Assembly: GCA_964569095.1 (NCBI GenBank)
Contig: CAZMTB010000030.1
Coordinates: 1 to 14,477, forward strand
Direction: 5' to 3'
DNA length: 14,477 nucleotides
From: JALWSI01 sp964569095 [NCBI: uncultured Aquificales bacterium]
GTDB lineage: Bacteria; Thermosulfidibacterota; Thermosulfidibacteria; Thermosulfidibacterales
Made by a program: the position numbers and the translations under genes. This document shows positions 1 to 7,994 of the stretch, piece by piece. Below the pieces are notes generated by a model. The model made no database searches and was not told the DNA's origin. It worked only from the letters and a program-made list of their open reading frames with translations. Each line of letters starts with the position of its first letter. The stretch's first letter is position 1.

Positions 1-30
1 GATATGTCCAGCTCTCTGCCCAAGGCTCAT
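1..30 (-). CDS. 5' end of an unidentified downstream gene, cut by the window edge
   Basis: Only the first few codons of a possible next gene in the gyrA-rnhB-yraN cluster are visible. Two starts are possible. An ATG at 30-28 overlaps the yraN stop codon as ATGA but has a GGAGG only one base upstream. A TTG at 23-21 lies 8 nt after the same GGAGG (36-32), which is a better ribosome-binding spacing and reads MGRELDI. Nothing here identifies a family. The call rests only on operon continuity and the ribosome-binding site. Confidence 0.3.
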   Translation of the reverse strand, partial: MSLGQRAGHI

Positions 31-389
31 CCCTCCAGCATGTGAGGAACCACCTCCAAAGCTACCCCCTCGTCTCCCCTGACCTCAACGGCCACCAGGG
101 CCACCTGGTACTCCCTATTCTCCAAGCGCTCCCTCTTCCTGTAAACCTCAACGGCCCTCCTGAGCCTTCTCAGCTTGGCCGCTCCCACTGATTCCAGGGG
201 CGATACGGGACTACCAACGCGGCAGGTGCGCACCTCGAAGAAGTGGACCACACCTTCCCTCTCCGCCACGATGTCAAGCTCGCCGTAGGGCAAGAGGTTA
301 ACATTGCGCGCCACAATACGATACCCCTCCCTCTCCAGGAGACGAGCGGCGGCTGTCTCCCCTAACCTTCCAAGCTCACCTCTCTCCAC
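27..389 (-). CDS. yraN: YraN / UPF0102 family predicted endonuclease-like protein
   Basis: A 120-residue protein of normal length for UPF0102, a small family with a PD-(D/E)XK nuclease-like fold that is often encoded beside rnhB. The family pattern is clear: GETAAARLL near residue 10, GYRIVARN near 22-29, then GELDIV and FFEVRTC near 36-56. The usual last motif is (V/I)EVK-x-R; here it is EVR-x-C, so the expected catalytic lysine is an arginine. The GTG start at 389 has AGGAGG at 403-398 with an 8-nt spacer. The gene overlaps the 3' end of rnhB by 28 nt. Its biological role is not established, although nuclease or DNA-processing activity is usually inferred from the fold. Confidence 0.88.
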   Translation of the reverse strand: MERGELGRLGETAAARLLEREGYRIVARNVNLLPYGELDIVAEREGVVHFFEVRTCRVGSPVSPLESVGAAKLRRLRRAVEVYRKRERLENREYQVALVAVEVRGDEGVALEVVPHMLEG

Positions 390-979
390 CTAAAGCTCCT
401 CCTGTGAATGGGAGAGTAGCCCAACCTCTGAAGGGCCAACCTGTGCTCCCTGGTGGGATATCCCTTGTTCTTGTCCCATCGGTAGCCTGGGAAGAGCCCG
501 TGGTACCTGAGCATCAACCTGTCTCTGGTCACCTTTGCGATGATGGAAGCCGCTGCCACAGCATAGCTCCTTGAGTCCCCCTTAATCAGGGGCATAACCC
601 TGAAAGGGATGTCTAACATGTCGCGGCCATCAACGAGAACCACCTGTGGCGAGGGAGTTAAACCCGCCACCGCCCTCTTCATCGCCATCAAAGCCCCTTG
701 GCGAACGTTGTTGCGGTCTACAAACCTCCAGCTTGCAATCCCCACCCTCCAGCACAGCACCGAGTTCTTGATTAGAGGAACCAGCTCCTCTCTTCTCTGG
801 TGGGAGAGCCTCTTGGAGTCTGCAACCCCCTCAACGGGGGAGGACGTCTCCACGTCCACCACCACTGCCGCCGCCACCACGGGACCCGCCAGGCATCCCC
901 TGCCCGCCTCGTCAACTCCGCAGATCAGCCTGACTCCGGCCTTCTCCGCAACCCCCTTGTCAAAGGCAAAAAGCTCAAT
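362..979 (-). CDS. rnhB: Ribonuclease HII, probable ATT start
   Basis: Ribonuclease HII cleaves the RNA strand of RNA-DNA hybrids and starts removal of ribonucleotides from DNA. With a start at 979 the protein is 205 residues, normal for the family. Catalytic acidic residues are visible: CGVDEAGRG (D23, E24), VLVDG (D117) and KVTRD (D153). The C-terminal SPIHRRSF is also typical. Between the in-frame stop at 994-992 and the GTG at 880-878 there is no ATG, GTG or TTG. Starting at that GTG would remove the DEAGRG active site. An ATT at 979-977 has AAGGAGA 7 nt upstream and overlaps the preceding TGA as ATTGA. The residues after it (ELFAFDKGVAEKAGVRLI) match the usual RNase HII N-terminus. A CTG at 928 is a weaker alternative. 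Confidence 0.93.
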   Translation of the reverse strand: MELFAFDKGVAEKAGVRLICGVDEAGRGCLAGPVVAAAVVVDVETSSPVEGVADSKRLSHQRREELVPLIKNSVLCWRVGIASWRFVDRNNVRQGALMAMKRAVAGLTPSPQVVLVDGRDMLDIPFRVMPLIKGDSRSYAVAAASIIAKVTRDRLMLRYHGLFPGYRWDKNKGYPTREHRLALQRLGYSPIHRRSFRWREVSLEG

Positions 980-1769
980 AACCGATCTCCTTCAGGCGCC
1001 TTCTCATGTGCTCCAGTTCCTTCTCAACCACCTCTGGTTTGAATCCATCCCGCTGGAGGGACTCGAGAATCTCGATCCCTTTCTTGCGATTGCCCATCTC
1101 CTCCATCAGCAGGGCCATGGAGAGCCTCGCATCTTTGCACAACTCGTCGTTCTCGCCACCCTCACAGGCCCTGGAATAACAGCGCCGGGCGTCTTCGAAG
1201 AGGCCCCTCGCCCTGAAGAGGTCTCCAAGGAGGAGAGAGAGTCGCCTCCCCTCTTTGCCCGGAGTAGAGAGTACCTCCTGGGCCATCTCCTCCGCCTCCT
1301 CTATGCTACCCAGCGTGATGAGGGTGCGTACGCTACCCGCCAGCAAGGGAAGGCGCGTTCCCCCGCTCTCCAGCCCCTTCCTGTAGATGGCCAAGGCCTC
1401 CCGGGGATCGTGAAGGTCCTTCTCGTAGATCTCTCCCAAAATCACCCACACCCTCTTTGCCTCTGGGCTCTGGGGATACTTGGCGAGTATCTTCTTCAGC
1501 ATGGTTATGGCCCCTGATGGGTTGTTGTGAACCACCCGCTCTATCTCCGCCAGCCTCAGCAACGCCCTTGGAGCAAGTGGAGAATCGGGGTACTTGGCCC
1601 AGATCTCCTGCAAAAAGACCACTGCCCTGTCCACGTCCTCCTTTGAAAGTGCAGAGTTGGCCTCTTTCATCAGGCGATCCGGTCCACGGGAGCAGGAGGC
1701 CACGAAAAGGAGCAGCACCGGGAGAAGCAGGCAAGGCGCCCTGGAGAACCACCGGGTACCGTTCAGCAA
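975..1769 (-). CDS. TPR-repeat lipoprotein, outer-membrane/periplasmic
   Basis: A 264-residue predicted lipoprotein. The N-terminus has Arg at 6 and 10, a hydrophobic stretch at about 11-24 and a lipobox VASC with the lipidated cysteine at 26. The rest is helical with degenerate tetratricopeptide repeats, for example DVDRAVVFLQEIWAKYPDSP and the related blocks NPSGAITMLKKILAKYPQSP and DPREALAIYRKGL. These resemble the BamD/YbgF-type tol-pal-associated TPR group. TPR scaffolds bind other proteins, so a role in an envelope assembly complex is plausible but the partner is unknown. The TTG start at 1769 immediately follows the gyrA TAG in the same frame, with GAGGAG 9 nt upstream inside the gyrA tail. 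The gene lies between gyrA and rnhB and is presumably co-transcribed with them. Confidence 0.75.
   Translation of the reverse strand: MLNGTRWFSRAPCLLLPVLLLFVASCSRGPDRLMKEANSALSKEDVDRAVVFLQEIWAKYPDSPLAPRALLRLAEIERVVHNNPSGAITMLKKILAKYPQSPEAKRVWVILGEIYEKDLHDPREALAIYRKGLESGGTRLPLLAGSVRTLITLGSIEEAEEMAQEVLSTPGKEGRRLSLLLGDLFRARGLFEDARRCYSRACEGGENDELCKDARLSMALLMEEMGNRKKGIEILESLQRDGFKPEVVEKELEHMRRRLKEIGY
986..992 (-). promoter_or_regulatory. Ribosome-binding site deciding the rnhB start
   Basis: AAGGAGA on the minus strand, inside the last codons of the TPR lipoprotein gene, ends 7 nt before the ATT at 979-977 (measured from AAGGAG). The spacing is ideal and no ordinary start codon is in frame nearby. 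It is the main sequence support for initiation at ATT, probably by translational coupling to the overlapping upstream stop. Confidence 0.6.
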
Positions 1770-4196
1770 CTACTGGTTCTCCTCTTCCTCGTCCTCTCTA
1801 ACTATGCTCACGCCCACCACCGAGTCGGTTTCGGGAATCCCGATAAGCTTCACCCCCTGGCTTGCCCGTCCCACCACGGAGACCGACTCCAAGCTGGTGC
1901 GAATGGCCATGCCCTCCCTTGTGGCAACCACCATCTCCTCGTTGCCCCTAACCACCACAAGGGCAACCATATCACCGGTCTTGGCGGTGCAGTTGTGGGC
2001 TATTATTCCCTTGCCTCCACGGCTCTGGAGCCTGAACCTCTCAGCAGGGGTGATCTTGCCATAACCCCTCTCGGTCACCGTCAGGATGCTCTCCCCTCCC
2101 TTTAGCATACCCATGGAGACCACTTCGTCCTGGGGGGTGAGCCTTATCCCGATCACTCCCTGGGACTGTCTCCCGGAGGGCCTCACGTCCTCGATGGGAA
2201 AGAGAATGGACTTCCCGAACCTCGTAGCAATGATCACCCTGTCGTCTCCCCTACCCACTCCCACTCCGATGAGTTCGTCACCCTCCTTCAACGAGATGGC
2301 TATTATACCACCCCTCCGGATGTTCCTCATGTCAGATAGGCGAACCCGCTTCACCATTCCCCTGCGGGTCACCATCACCAGAAAGCCCTCATCGTCCCTG
2401 CGCTTCAGAGGGGCAACGGCGGTGATCTTCTCGTCCTCCTGGAGCCTGACGAACTGGTTGATGATCTTGCCCTTGGCCTGCCTTGAGAGCTGGGGCAGTT
2501 CGTACACCTTGATGGCGTGTACCTTGCCCCTGTTGGTGAAGAAGAGGAGCTCGTCGTGGGTAGAGGCCACGTACATCTGCTCGATGAAGTCCTCCTCCCT
2601 GAACTCCATGGTCTTCTTTCCGCGTCCTCCCTTTCTCTGGCTACGGTAGAGGGCCAACGGGGTACACTTTACGAACCCCTTCTTGGTTATGGTGACCACC
2701 ACCTCCTCGTCCTTGATCATCTCCTCGGGATTAAACTCCTCCACCTCGTCGGAGATGGCGGTGCGCCGGGCATCACCGTAGGTGGCCTTCACCTCTTTCA
2801 ACTCGTCCTTGATCACCCCCCACAAGAGGTGCTCGTGCTCGAGAATGGCCTTCAACTCGGCGATCTTCTCAACCAGCGCCTTGTACTCAGCCTCTATCTT
2901 CTCCCTCTCCAGGCCCGTGAGCCTCTGCAGTCTCATGTCGAGAATGGCCTGGGCCTGCACCGGGGTGAGACCAAAGCGGTTGATTAGACCCTCCTTGGCA
3001 GAGGCAGGGCTATCGGAGGACTTGATGAGGGTGATCACCTCGTCCAGGTTGGCAAGGGCTATTCTCAGGCCCTCCAGCACCTCGAGGCGCTCCTCGGCCT
3101 TCTTCAGGTCGAACTGGGTGCGCCTGGTAACCACCTCTCTCCTGTGGGCCAGGAAGGACCTAAGAATGGTGAGCAGGTCCATCAGCTTTGGCTCCCCGTC
3201 GTCCAGGGCGATGAGGATTATACCAAAGCCCGTCTCCAGCTGGGTGTACTTGTAGAGCTTCTTCAACACGAAGTCGGGATCCTCACCCTTTCGGAGCTCA
3301 ATCACCACCCTGAGCCCCTCCCTGTCCGACTCGTCCCTAACCTCCGCGATCTCCGACAGCACCCCCTCTTTCATGAGGTTGTGGATCTTCTCAACCAGGT
3401 TGGCCTTGTTCACCTGGTAGGGAATCTCCTTCACCACCAGGGCATCCCTCTTGTGTACCACCTCCTGTTCCACCTTGGAGCGCACCCGCAGGTTTCCCCT
3501 GCCCGTAGAGTACGCCTTCACTATCTCTGCCCTGCCGCAGATGGTGGCACCGGTGGGAAAGTCGGGGCCTGGAATGAACTCCATCACCTCCTCCAGGGAG
3601 GCATCAGGATGGTCTATGAGGTAGAGAAGGCCATCCACCACCTCAGAGAGGTTGTGGGGAGGAATGTTGGTGGCCATGCCAACCGCTATTCCCGCAGAAC
3701 CGTTTATCAGCAGGTTGGGAATGCGCGTGGGCAACACCTCGGGCTCCTGGAAGGAGTTGTCGAAGTTGGGAACGAAGTTGACGGTGTCCTTCTCGATGTC
3801 CCTCAGCATCTCCTCGGCTATGGAGGTGAGCCTGACCTCGGTGTACCTCATGGCCGCTGCAGGGTCACCGTCGAGGGAGCCGAAGTTGCCCTGGCCGTCT
3901 ATCAGCGGGTATCTCAACGAGAAGGGCTGGGCCATGCGAACCAGGGCGTCGTAAACTGCAGTGTCACCGTGGGGATGCAACTTACCGAGCACGTCTCCCA
4001 CCACCCTGGCAGACTTTCGGTAGGGTCTGTTGTGCCACAGGCCCAGCTCTGCCATGGCGTAGAGAATGCGGCGGTGGACGGGTTTAAGCCCGTCCCTCAC
4101 GTCAGGAAGCGCCCTGCCCACGATCACGCTCATGGCGTAATCGATGTAGGCGGTGCTCATCTCTTTATCTATGCTAACGGGAATCTCGATGCCCAA
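1770..4196 (-). CDS. gyrA: DNA gyrase subunit A
   Basis: The 808-residue breakage-reunion subunit of gyrase, which introduces negative supercoils with GyrB. The winged-helix and tower region opens with [20 protein letters not shown] (20-39). The catalytic tyrosine is Y118 in AAMRYTE. The quinolone-determining region reads [10 protein letters not shown], with Thr79 where E. coli has Ser83 and Asp83 where E. coli has Asp87. The C-terminal beta-pinwheel carries a GyrA box QRKGGRG at 520-526, which separates it from ParC, and the protein ends in an acidic tail (EDEEEENQ). The start is TTG at 4196-4194, supported by AAGGAGG (4209-4203) with a 6-nt spacer. gyrB is not in the window. An intrinsic terminator lies just upstream, so gyrA either has its own promoter in the short remaining gap or depends on read-through. 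Confidence 0.98.
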   Translation of the reverse strand: MGIEIPVSIDKEMSTAYIDYAMSVIVGRALPDVRDGLKPVHRRILYAMAELGLWHNRPYRKSARVVGDVLGKLHPHGDTAVYDALVRMAQPFSLRYPLIDGQGNFGSLDGDPAAAMRYTEVRLTSIAEEMLRDIEKDTVNFVPNFDNSFQEPEVLPTRIPNLLINGSAGIAVGMATNIPPHNLSEVVDGLLYLIDHPDASLEEVMEFIPGPDFPTGATICGRAEIVKAYSTGRGNLRVRSKVEQEVVHKRDALVVKEIPYQVNKANLVEKIHNLMKEGVLSEIAEVRDESDREGLRVVIELRKGEDPDFVLKKLYKYTQLETGFGIILIALDDGEPKLMDLLTILRSFLAHRREVVTRRTQFDLKKAEERLEVLEGLRIALANLDEVITLIKSSDSPASAKEGLINRFGLTPVQAQAILDMRLQRLTGLEREKIEAEYKALVEKIAELKAILEHEHLLWGVIKDELKEVKATYGDARRTAISDEVEEFNPEEMIKDEEVVVTITKKGFVKCTPLALYRSQRKGGRGKKTMEFREEDFIEQMYVASTHDELLFFTNRGKVHAIKVYELPQLSRQAKGKIINQFVRLQEDEKITAVAPLKRRDDEGFLVMVTRRGMVKRVRLSDMRNIRRGGIIAISLKEGDELIGVGVGRGDDRVIIATRFGKSILFPIEDVRPSGRQSQGVIGIRLTPQDEVVSMGMLKGGESILTVTERGYGKITPAERFRLQSRGGKGIIAHNCTAKTGDMVALVVVRGNEEMVVATREGMAIRTSLESVSVVGRASQGVKLIGIPETDSVVGVSIVREDEEEENQ

Positions 4197-4202
4197 AGGT
4201 AT

Positions 4203-4209
4203 CCTCCTT
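4203..4209 (-). promoter_or_regulatory. Ribosome-binding site for the gyrA TTG start
   Basis: A consensus AAGGAGG on the minus strand ends 6 nt before TTG 4196-4194. It fixes the start of gyrA at this TTG. The next in-frame ATG (residue 13) would cut into the conserved N-terminal arm. Confidence 0.8.
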
Positions 4210-4239
4210 CACAAAGAGAAACTCTCACCAAACACAGGC

Positions 4240-4282
4240 AAAAACGGTGCCTCCAGGCTTAAGAAAGCTGCGATAGGCACCG
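4240..4282 (-). terminator. Rho-independent terminator after gatC
   Basis: Read on the minus strand, CGGTGCCT (4282-4275) pairs perfectly with AGGCACCG (4252-4245) and is followed directly by TTTTT (4244-4240). The 22-nt loop holds a second partial stem, CAGCTT against AAGCCTG with one bulged base. The hairpin starts 16 nt after the gatC stop and precedes gyrA by about 43 nt. No T-run follows it on the plus strand, so it acts for minus-strand transcripts. It should end the rplI-to-gatC or pcrA-gatC transcript and isolate gyrA. Confidence 0.75.
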
Positions 4283-4298
4283 CTGAGAACTTGGATTC

Positions 4299-4595
4299 CT
4301 ATTCGATTATCTTAGGAACTACAAAGTGACCCTTCTCCGCCATGGGGGCGTTCTGCAGCGCCTCCTCCTGCCCGAGGGAGGGTTTCACCTCGTCCGGCCT
4401 CACAACGTTCCTGTGCTCAAGCAGGTGGAAGGTGGGCTCAACCCCGGAGGTGTCCAGCTCCTCCAGCTTGGCCACGTACTCCAGAATGGTGTTCAACTGG
4501 CCCTTAAACGCCTCTATCTCTTCCTGGGAGAAACGGAGGCGAGCCAGCTTTGCCACCTTGACCACGTCTTCGTTAGAAATCTTCTGCTCTCTCAT
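4299..4595 (-). CDS. gatC: Asp-tRNA(Asn)/Glu-tRNA(Gln) amidotransferase subunit C
   Basis: A full-length 98-residue GatC, the small subunit that holds GatA and GatB together in the amidotransferase that turns misacylated Glu-tRNA(Gln) or Asp-tRNA(Asn) into the correct amide form. Typical family blocks are VVKVAKLARLRFSQEEIEAF (11-30), LNTILEYVAKLEELDTSGVE (34-53), and VVRPDEV with a C-terminal FVVPKIIE. The ATG at 4595 has GGAGG 5 nt upstream. It follows pcrA by 29 nt. gatA and gatB, which often follow gatC, are absent: a terminator and gyrA come next, so the other two subunits must be encoded elsewhere. Confidence 0.95.
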   Translation of the reverse strand: MREQKISNEDVVKVAKLARLRFSQEEIEAFKGQLNTILEYVAKLEELDTSGVEPTFHLLEHRNVVRPDEVKPSLGQEEALQNAPMAEKGHFVVPKIIE

Positions 4596-4624
4596 CGCCG
4601 CCTCCTCGCTTCACTGGGTCTCTT

Positions 4625-6784
4625 TTACCCCACCCGCTTCAGGGGTGCAACAGAGGCCTTCAGCAGCCTTTTGCCAGCGGTTTCAAAGGATACCACCAGG
4701 GTGGTCTTCTCTCCCTTGCCCATCACCGACTCCACGATCCCCTCCCCGAAGACCCTGTGTACCACCCTGTCACCCTTTCTCCATTCTCCCACCGAAGAGC
4801 CCGAGGCTACTTCCCCTACGCCAACCACCCTCGGACCAGCGGCCTTTCTCATCACCCTGGCCCTCTCGGGCTTCTCCTCAACCACCAGGTCCTCGGGGAT
4901 CTCGGAGAGGAAAGAAGACGGCAGGTAGGCAATCTCGCGGCCGAACTGCTGCCTGGAGCAGGCACGGGTCAGAAAGAGCCTCTCCTTGGCCCTCGTCATG
5001 CCCACGTAGCAGAGGCGTCTCTCCTCCTCCATGGCCGCATCGTCGTTCAAAGAACGGCTATGGGGCAAGAGCCCCTCCTCCATGCCGATCATGAAGACCA
5101 CGGAGAACTCCAGTCCCTTCGCCGCGTGAAGGGTCATCAGGGTGACCCTGTCGCTACCCTCCTCCTCCTCGTCCTGGGAGGTCGTAAGCGTGACCCTGTC
5201 GAGGAACTCCCTCAGGGGATCCTCTTCGTCCTCGAACTCAGAGGCCACGTTCAACAGCTCCTTCAGGTTCTCTATGCGGCTCTCCGCCTCAATGGTTCCC
5301 TCCTCCTCAAGGGCCTTGAGGTAACCCGTAGAGGAATAGACCGCCTCCAGCAGGCCCACCAGGGAGTACCTCTGCACGAGCTGCCTAAGCTCGCCAATAA
5401 TCCCGCAGAACCTGCCCACCCTGCCCCTAACCGTGGGCGAAACATCAACCTCTCCCTCTGCCACGGCCCGCAAGGCCCCCTCCAGAGAGCCCATCTCGCG
5501 GGCAAGCTCGTTCAACCTGGCAACGGTGGCCTTTCCTATGCCCCTGGGAGGAGTGTTCACTATCCGCTCAAAGGCCATCCTGTCCTCCGGATTGAGCAGC
5601 AGCCGCAGGTAGGCAATGATGTCCTTCACCTCCTTGCGGTCGTAGAAGCGCAATCCCCCCACCACCCGGTAGGGGATCCCCCTTCTCATCAGCGCCTCCT
5701 CCACCAACCTCGACTGTGCGTTGGTACGGTAGAGAACCGCCACCTGCGAATATGGAACCCCCAGCGACTCTATTCTCCCAGCCACGAAGTCGGCCTCTGC
5801 GTGAGCGCTGTCTGCCACGAAGAGAACGATGGGGTCTCCTCCCTTCCTTCGGGTCCAAAGCCTCTTCTCCTTGCGCCTCTTGTTGTTCGAGATCACCCCC
5901 CAAGCTGCATCGAGTATGATCTGGGTAGAACGGTAGTTCTCCTCCAGCTTCACCACCTTGGCCTCGGGAAAGTCCCTTTCGAAGAGGCGCAGGTTCTCGG
6001 TGTTGGCCCCCCTCCACGAGTAGATGGACTGGTCGTCGTCTCCCACCACACACAGGTTGCGATGCTCCTGGGCAATCATCTTAACCACCAGGTACTGGGG
6101 CAGGTTGGTGTCCTGGTACTCGTCCACCTGCACGAAGAGAAACCTGTTCTGCAAGAACTCCAGCACCTGGGGCTCGCCCTTCAACAGGGCCACCACCTTA
6201 ACCAGAAGGTCGTCGAAGTCAACGGCGTTGTTCTCGCGCAACACCTCCTGGTACCTGAAGAACGCCTGGCTCAGAGGCTGCCGCCACCTGACACCCACAG
6301 AGGCAAAGGCTGCCTCGGGTTCCGCCATCGATATCTTCACCTTGCTGATAAGAGACAAGAGGACACGGGGTGAAAACTCCCTCTCGTTGAGACCCATCTC
6401 TTGCACTATCCTGCGTACCACCGTGAGCTGGTCGTTGTCGTCAAATATGACGAACCCGGTCTCCAGTCCCACCAGGTTTGCAAAGCGACGGAGAACCCAG
6501 GTGCCGAAGGAGTGGAAGGTTGAAACAACCGGCCTCTGGTGGTGGCCGTTCAACAGGGCCATGGCCCTATCCCTCATCTCCCGGGCCGCCTTGTTGGTGA
6601 AGGTTAGGGAGAGTATGGTCTCAGGGGCAGCACCCCTCTCGATGAGGTATGCTATTCGCCGGGTGATGGTCTTGGTCTTTCCCGACCCCGCCCCTGCAAG
6701 GATCATCAAGGGGCCTTCCACGTGGGTAACGCACTCAACCTGCTGGGGATTAAGCCCTTCCAGCAGGGGATCGCCTTGATCCAT
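4625..6784 (-). CDS. pcrA: ATP-dependent 3'-5' DNA helicase, PcrA/UvrD family
   Basis: A 719-residue superfamily 1A helicase acting in nucleotide excision repair, mismatch repair and removal of recombinase or stalled RNA polymerase. Motifs occur in order: Q motif LNPQQ (11-15), Walker A AGAGSGKT (30-37), Ia TFTNKAAREM (61-70), II VDEYQD (220-225), III VVGDDDQSIYSWRGA (246-260), IV EENYRST (281-287), V TLHAAKGLEF (551-560) and VI YVGMTRAKERLF (593-604). The last 50 residues have the GDRVVHRVFGEG signature of the Tudor-like C-terminal domain known in PcrA/UvrD to contact RNA polymerase. The ATG at 6784 is preferred over an in-frame GTG at 6823 because AGGAGG (6795-6790) stands 5 nt before the ATG and no Shine-Dalgarno precedes the GTG. 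Confidence 0.96.
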   Translation of the reverse strand: MDQGDPLLEGLNPQQVECVTHVEGPLMILAGAGSGKTKTITRRIAYLIERGAAPETILSLTFTNKAAREMRDRAMALLNGHHQRPVVSTFHSFGTWVLRRFANLVGLETGFVIFDDNDQLTVVRRIVQEMGLNEREFSPRVLLSLISKVKISMAEPEAAFASVGVRWRQPLSQAFFRYQEVLRENNAVDFDDLLVKVVALLKGEPQVLEFLQNRFLFVQVDEYQDTNLPQYLVVKMIAQEHRNLCVVGDDDQSIYSWRGANTENLRLFERDFPEAKVVKLEENYRSTQIILDAAWGVISNNKRRKEKRLWTRRKGGDPIVLFVADSAHAEADFVAGRIESLGVPYSQVAVLYRTNAQSRLVEEALMRRGIPYRVVGGLRFYDRKEVKDIIAYLRLLLNPEDRMAFERIVNTPPRGIGKATVARLNELAREMGSLEGALRAVAEGEVDVSPTVRGRVGRFCGIIGELRQLVQRYSLVGLLEAVYSSTGYLKALEEEGTIEAESRIENLKELLNVASEFEDEEDPLREFLDRVTLTTSQDEEEEGSDRVTLMTLHAAKGLEFSVVFMIGMEEGLLPHSRSLNDDAAMEEERRLCYVGMTRAKERLFLTRACSRQQFGREIAYLPSSFLSEIPEDLVVEEKPERARVMRKAAGPRVVGVGEVASGSSVGEWRKGDRVVHRVFGEGIVESVMGKGEKTTLVVSFETAGKRLLKASVAPLKRVG

Positions 6785-6923
6785 CTCTCCCTCCTCTGGC
6801 GCTGTGGATGGTTTCTTTAGCACAGGGAGGAAACCTTGGCGACACCCGCCTCAGGGAGGAAGCAGTGCCTCACCCCAGAAAGGGCAGAAGGCCACCAATC
6901 CAGAACCTCAATCTGCAAGGGTC
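6785..6923. other. Gap between lptG and pcrA with a 10-bp direct repeat
   Basis: This 139-nt stretch has no credible gene. It holds the pcrA ribosome-binding site (6790-6795) and two copies of CAGGGAGGAA on the plus strand at 6823-6832 and 6852-6861, 29 nt apart start to start. I see no convincing -35/-10 pair and no stem followed by a T-run. Whether pcrA is transcribed separately from lptG is therefore undecided. Confidence 0.4.
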
Positions 6924-7994
6924 TTACTCATTGGCCTCAAAGAGGCGAAAACCCAGGTAGCCAAAGAGGATGTGGGGAATCCAGCAGCCCACCACGGCGG
7001 GCAACCACCCCTTCTGGGAGAGGGAGAAGAAGAACGACATGCCTATCCAGTAGAAGAACCCGAAGAGAATCCCCTTGCCCACCCCCAAGAGCATCTCGCC
7101 CCGGCGAGGATTCACGATTCCAAAGGGAAGGGCCAGGAGCACCATGATCAGGGGAGAGAAGGCCAGAGAGAACCTGCCCATTACCTCGGTCTCCAGGTCC
7201 CTCCTCTTCAGACCCTGCTCCCTCATGGCCCTCAGGTACTCCTTCAGCTCACCGTAGGTCATCTGCTCCGGGGGCTTTTTGCGGTCGTCAATGGCCGATG
7301 GTGTCAGCCCCAAACGAAACTGCAGGTTGGTGAAGGGGCGTTCCTTAACCCCGTCCCTGTCCCAGAACACCGCCACGCCCTTGGGAGCCATCCACCTGCC
7401 ATCCCTCCACACCACCAGGGGAGCGAGGTAGGTGGTCTTCATGGTGTCGTTCTCTATGAGGAAACAGGTCACCCCCCTGATCTCTCTCTTCTCGTCGTCG
7501 TAGAAGGAGAGCAGACAGGTGTTGTTCCCCTTCTTCACCCACACATTGCTAAAAGAGATGAGCCTCACCGCCTTCTTTCCCTTGATGTCGGCGTTAAGCA
7601 CCACCCAGCGCTTCTGCAGGGAGATGGGAACCACCGAGGCGTTCCAGGGAATCAGGAATAGCGAGCACGCCAGTCCAGTCAGAACCACAGGGTAGACCAC
7701 CGTTCGAAGCCTTATTCCCGAAGATTTCATGGCAATAATCTCAGAACCCCACGACAACCCCACCAACAGCATCAGGGTCGCCACCAGGAAGGAGAGGGGA
7801 AGGGTGTGGGCAAGGGCCTGGGGAAAGGAGACGTAGAGGTACCTGAATAGGGCACCAAGGGGCGCCCTGTACTCCAGCACGTCGTCAAGCACGTCGAAGA
7901 AGATCACCAGGTAGTAAACCAGAAGCACCGCACCCAGGGAGACCGCCAGGCGCTTCACAAACTCCTTCCACACGCTCCGGGGAAGTATGTTCAC
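6924..7994 (-). CDS. lptG: LPS export system permease LptG (YjgP/YjgQ family)
   Basis: A 356-residue inner-membrane permease. With LptF and the ATPase LptB it extracts lipopolysaccharide from the inner membrane and passes it to the LptC-LptA bridge. Three N-terminal membrane segments (about 16-36, 62-82, 98-118) are followed by a soluble periplasmic beta-jellyroll region (about 120-285). A C-terminal membrane block starts at FSLAFSPLIMVLLALPFGI. The N-terminal helix ending in FFDVLDDVLEY is typical of LptG rather than LptF. The GTG start at 7994 forms a GTGA overlap with the lptF stop. Starting further upstream would add unrelated residues lying over lptF codons. lptB, lptC and lptA are not in the window. 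Confidence 0.9.
   Translation of the reverse strand: MNILPRSVWKEFVKRLAVSLGAVLLVYYLVIFFDVLDDVLEYRAPLGALFRYLYVSFPQALAHTLPLSFLVATLMLLVGLSWGSEIIAMKSSGIRLRTVVYPVVLTGLACSLFLIPWNASVVPISLQKRWVVLNADIKGKKAVRLISFSNVWVKKGNNTCLLSFYDDEKREIRGVTCFLIENDTMKTTYLAPLVVWRDGRWMAPKGVAVFWDRDGVKERPFTNLQFRLGLTPSAIDDRKKPPEQMTYGELKEYLRAMREQGLKRRDLETEVMGRFSLAFSPLIMVLLALPFGIVNPRRGEMLLGVGKGILFGFFYWIGMSFFFSLSQKGWLPAVVGCWIPHILFGYLGFRLFEANE

Noticed and set aside
1240-1330. Repeated CTCC/CCTC words across the plus strand as possible repeats
   Set aside because: They reflect the purine-rich coding strand (GAG, GAA, AGG codons) of the minus-strand genes and have no regular period or spacing.
4000-4040. Thr at the gyrA quinolone position (E. 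coli Ser83) as a resistance mutation
   Set aside because: It lies within 3950-3970 on inspection of codon 79, and Thr is the natural wild-type residue in several bacteria, so resistance cannot be inferred from it.
3144-4262. A 372-codon open frame on the plus strand opposite gyrA
   Set aside because: It lies opposite highly conserved gyrase codons and shows no domain or ribosome-binding support.
4757-6373. A 538-codon open frame on the plus strand opposite pcrA
   Set aside because: It mirrors a protein with every helicase motif in order on the other strand; its translation is low-complexity His/Leu/Gly/Pro-rich with no family match, as expected for the antisense of a purine-rich gene.
6785-6823. 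GTG at 6823 as the pcrA start, adding 13 residues
   Set aside because: No Shine-Dalgarno precedes it, while AGGAGG lies 5 nt before the ATG at 6784 and the family homology begins after that ATG.
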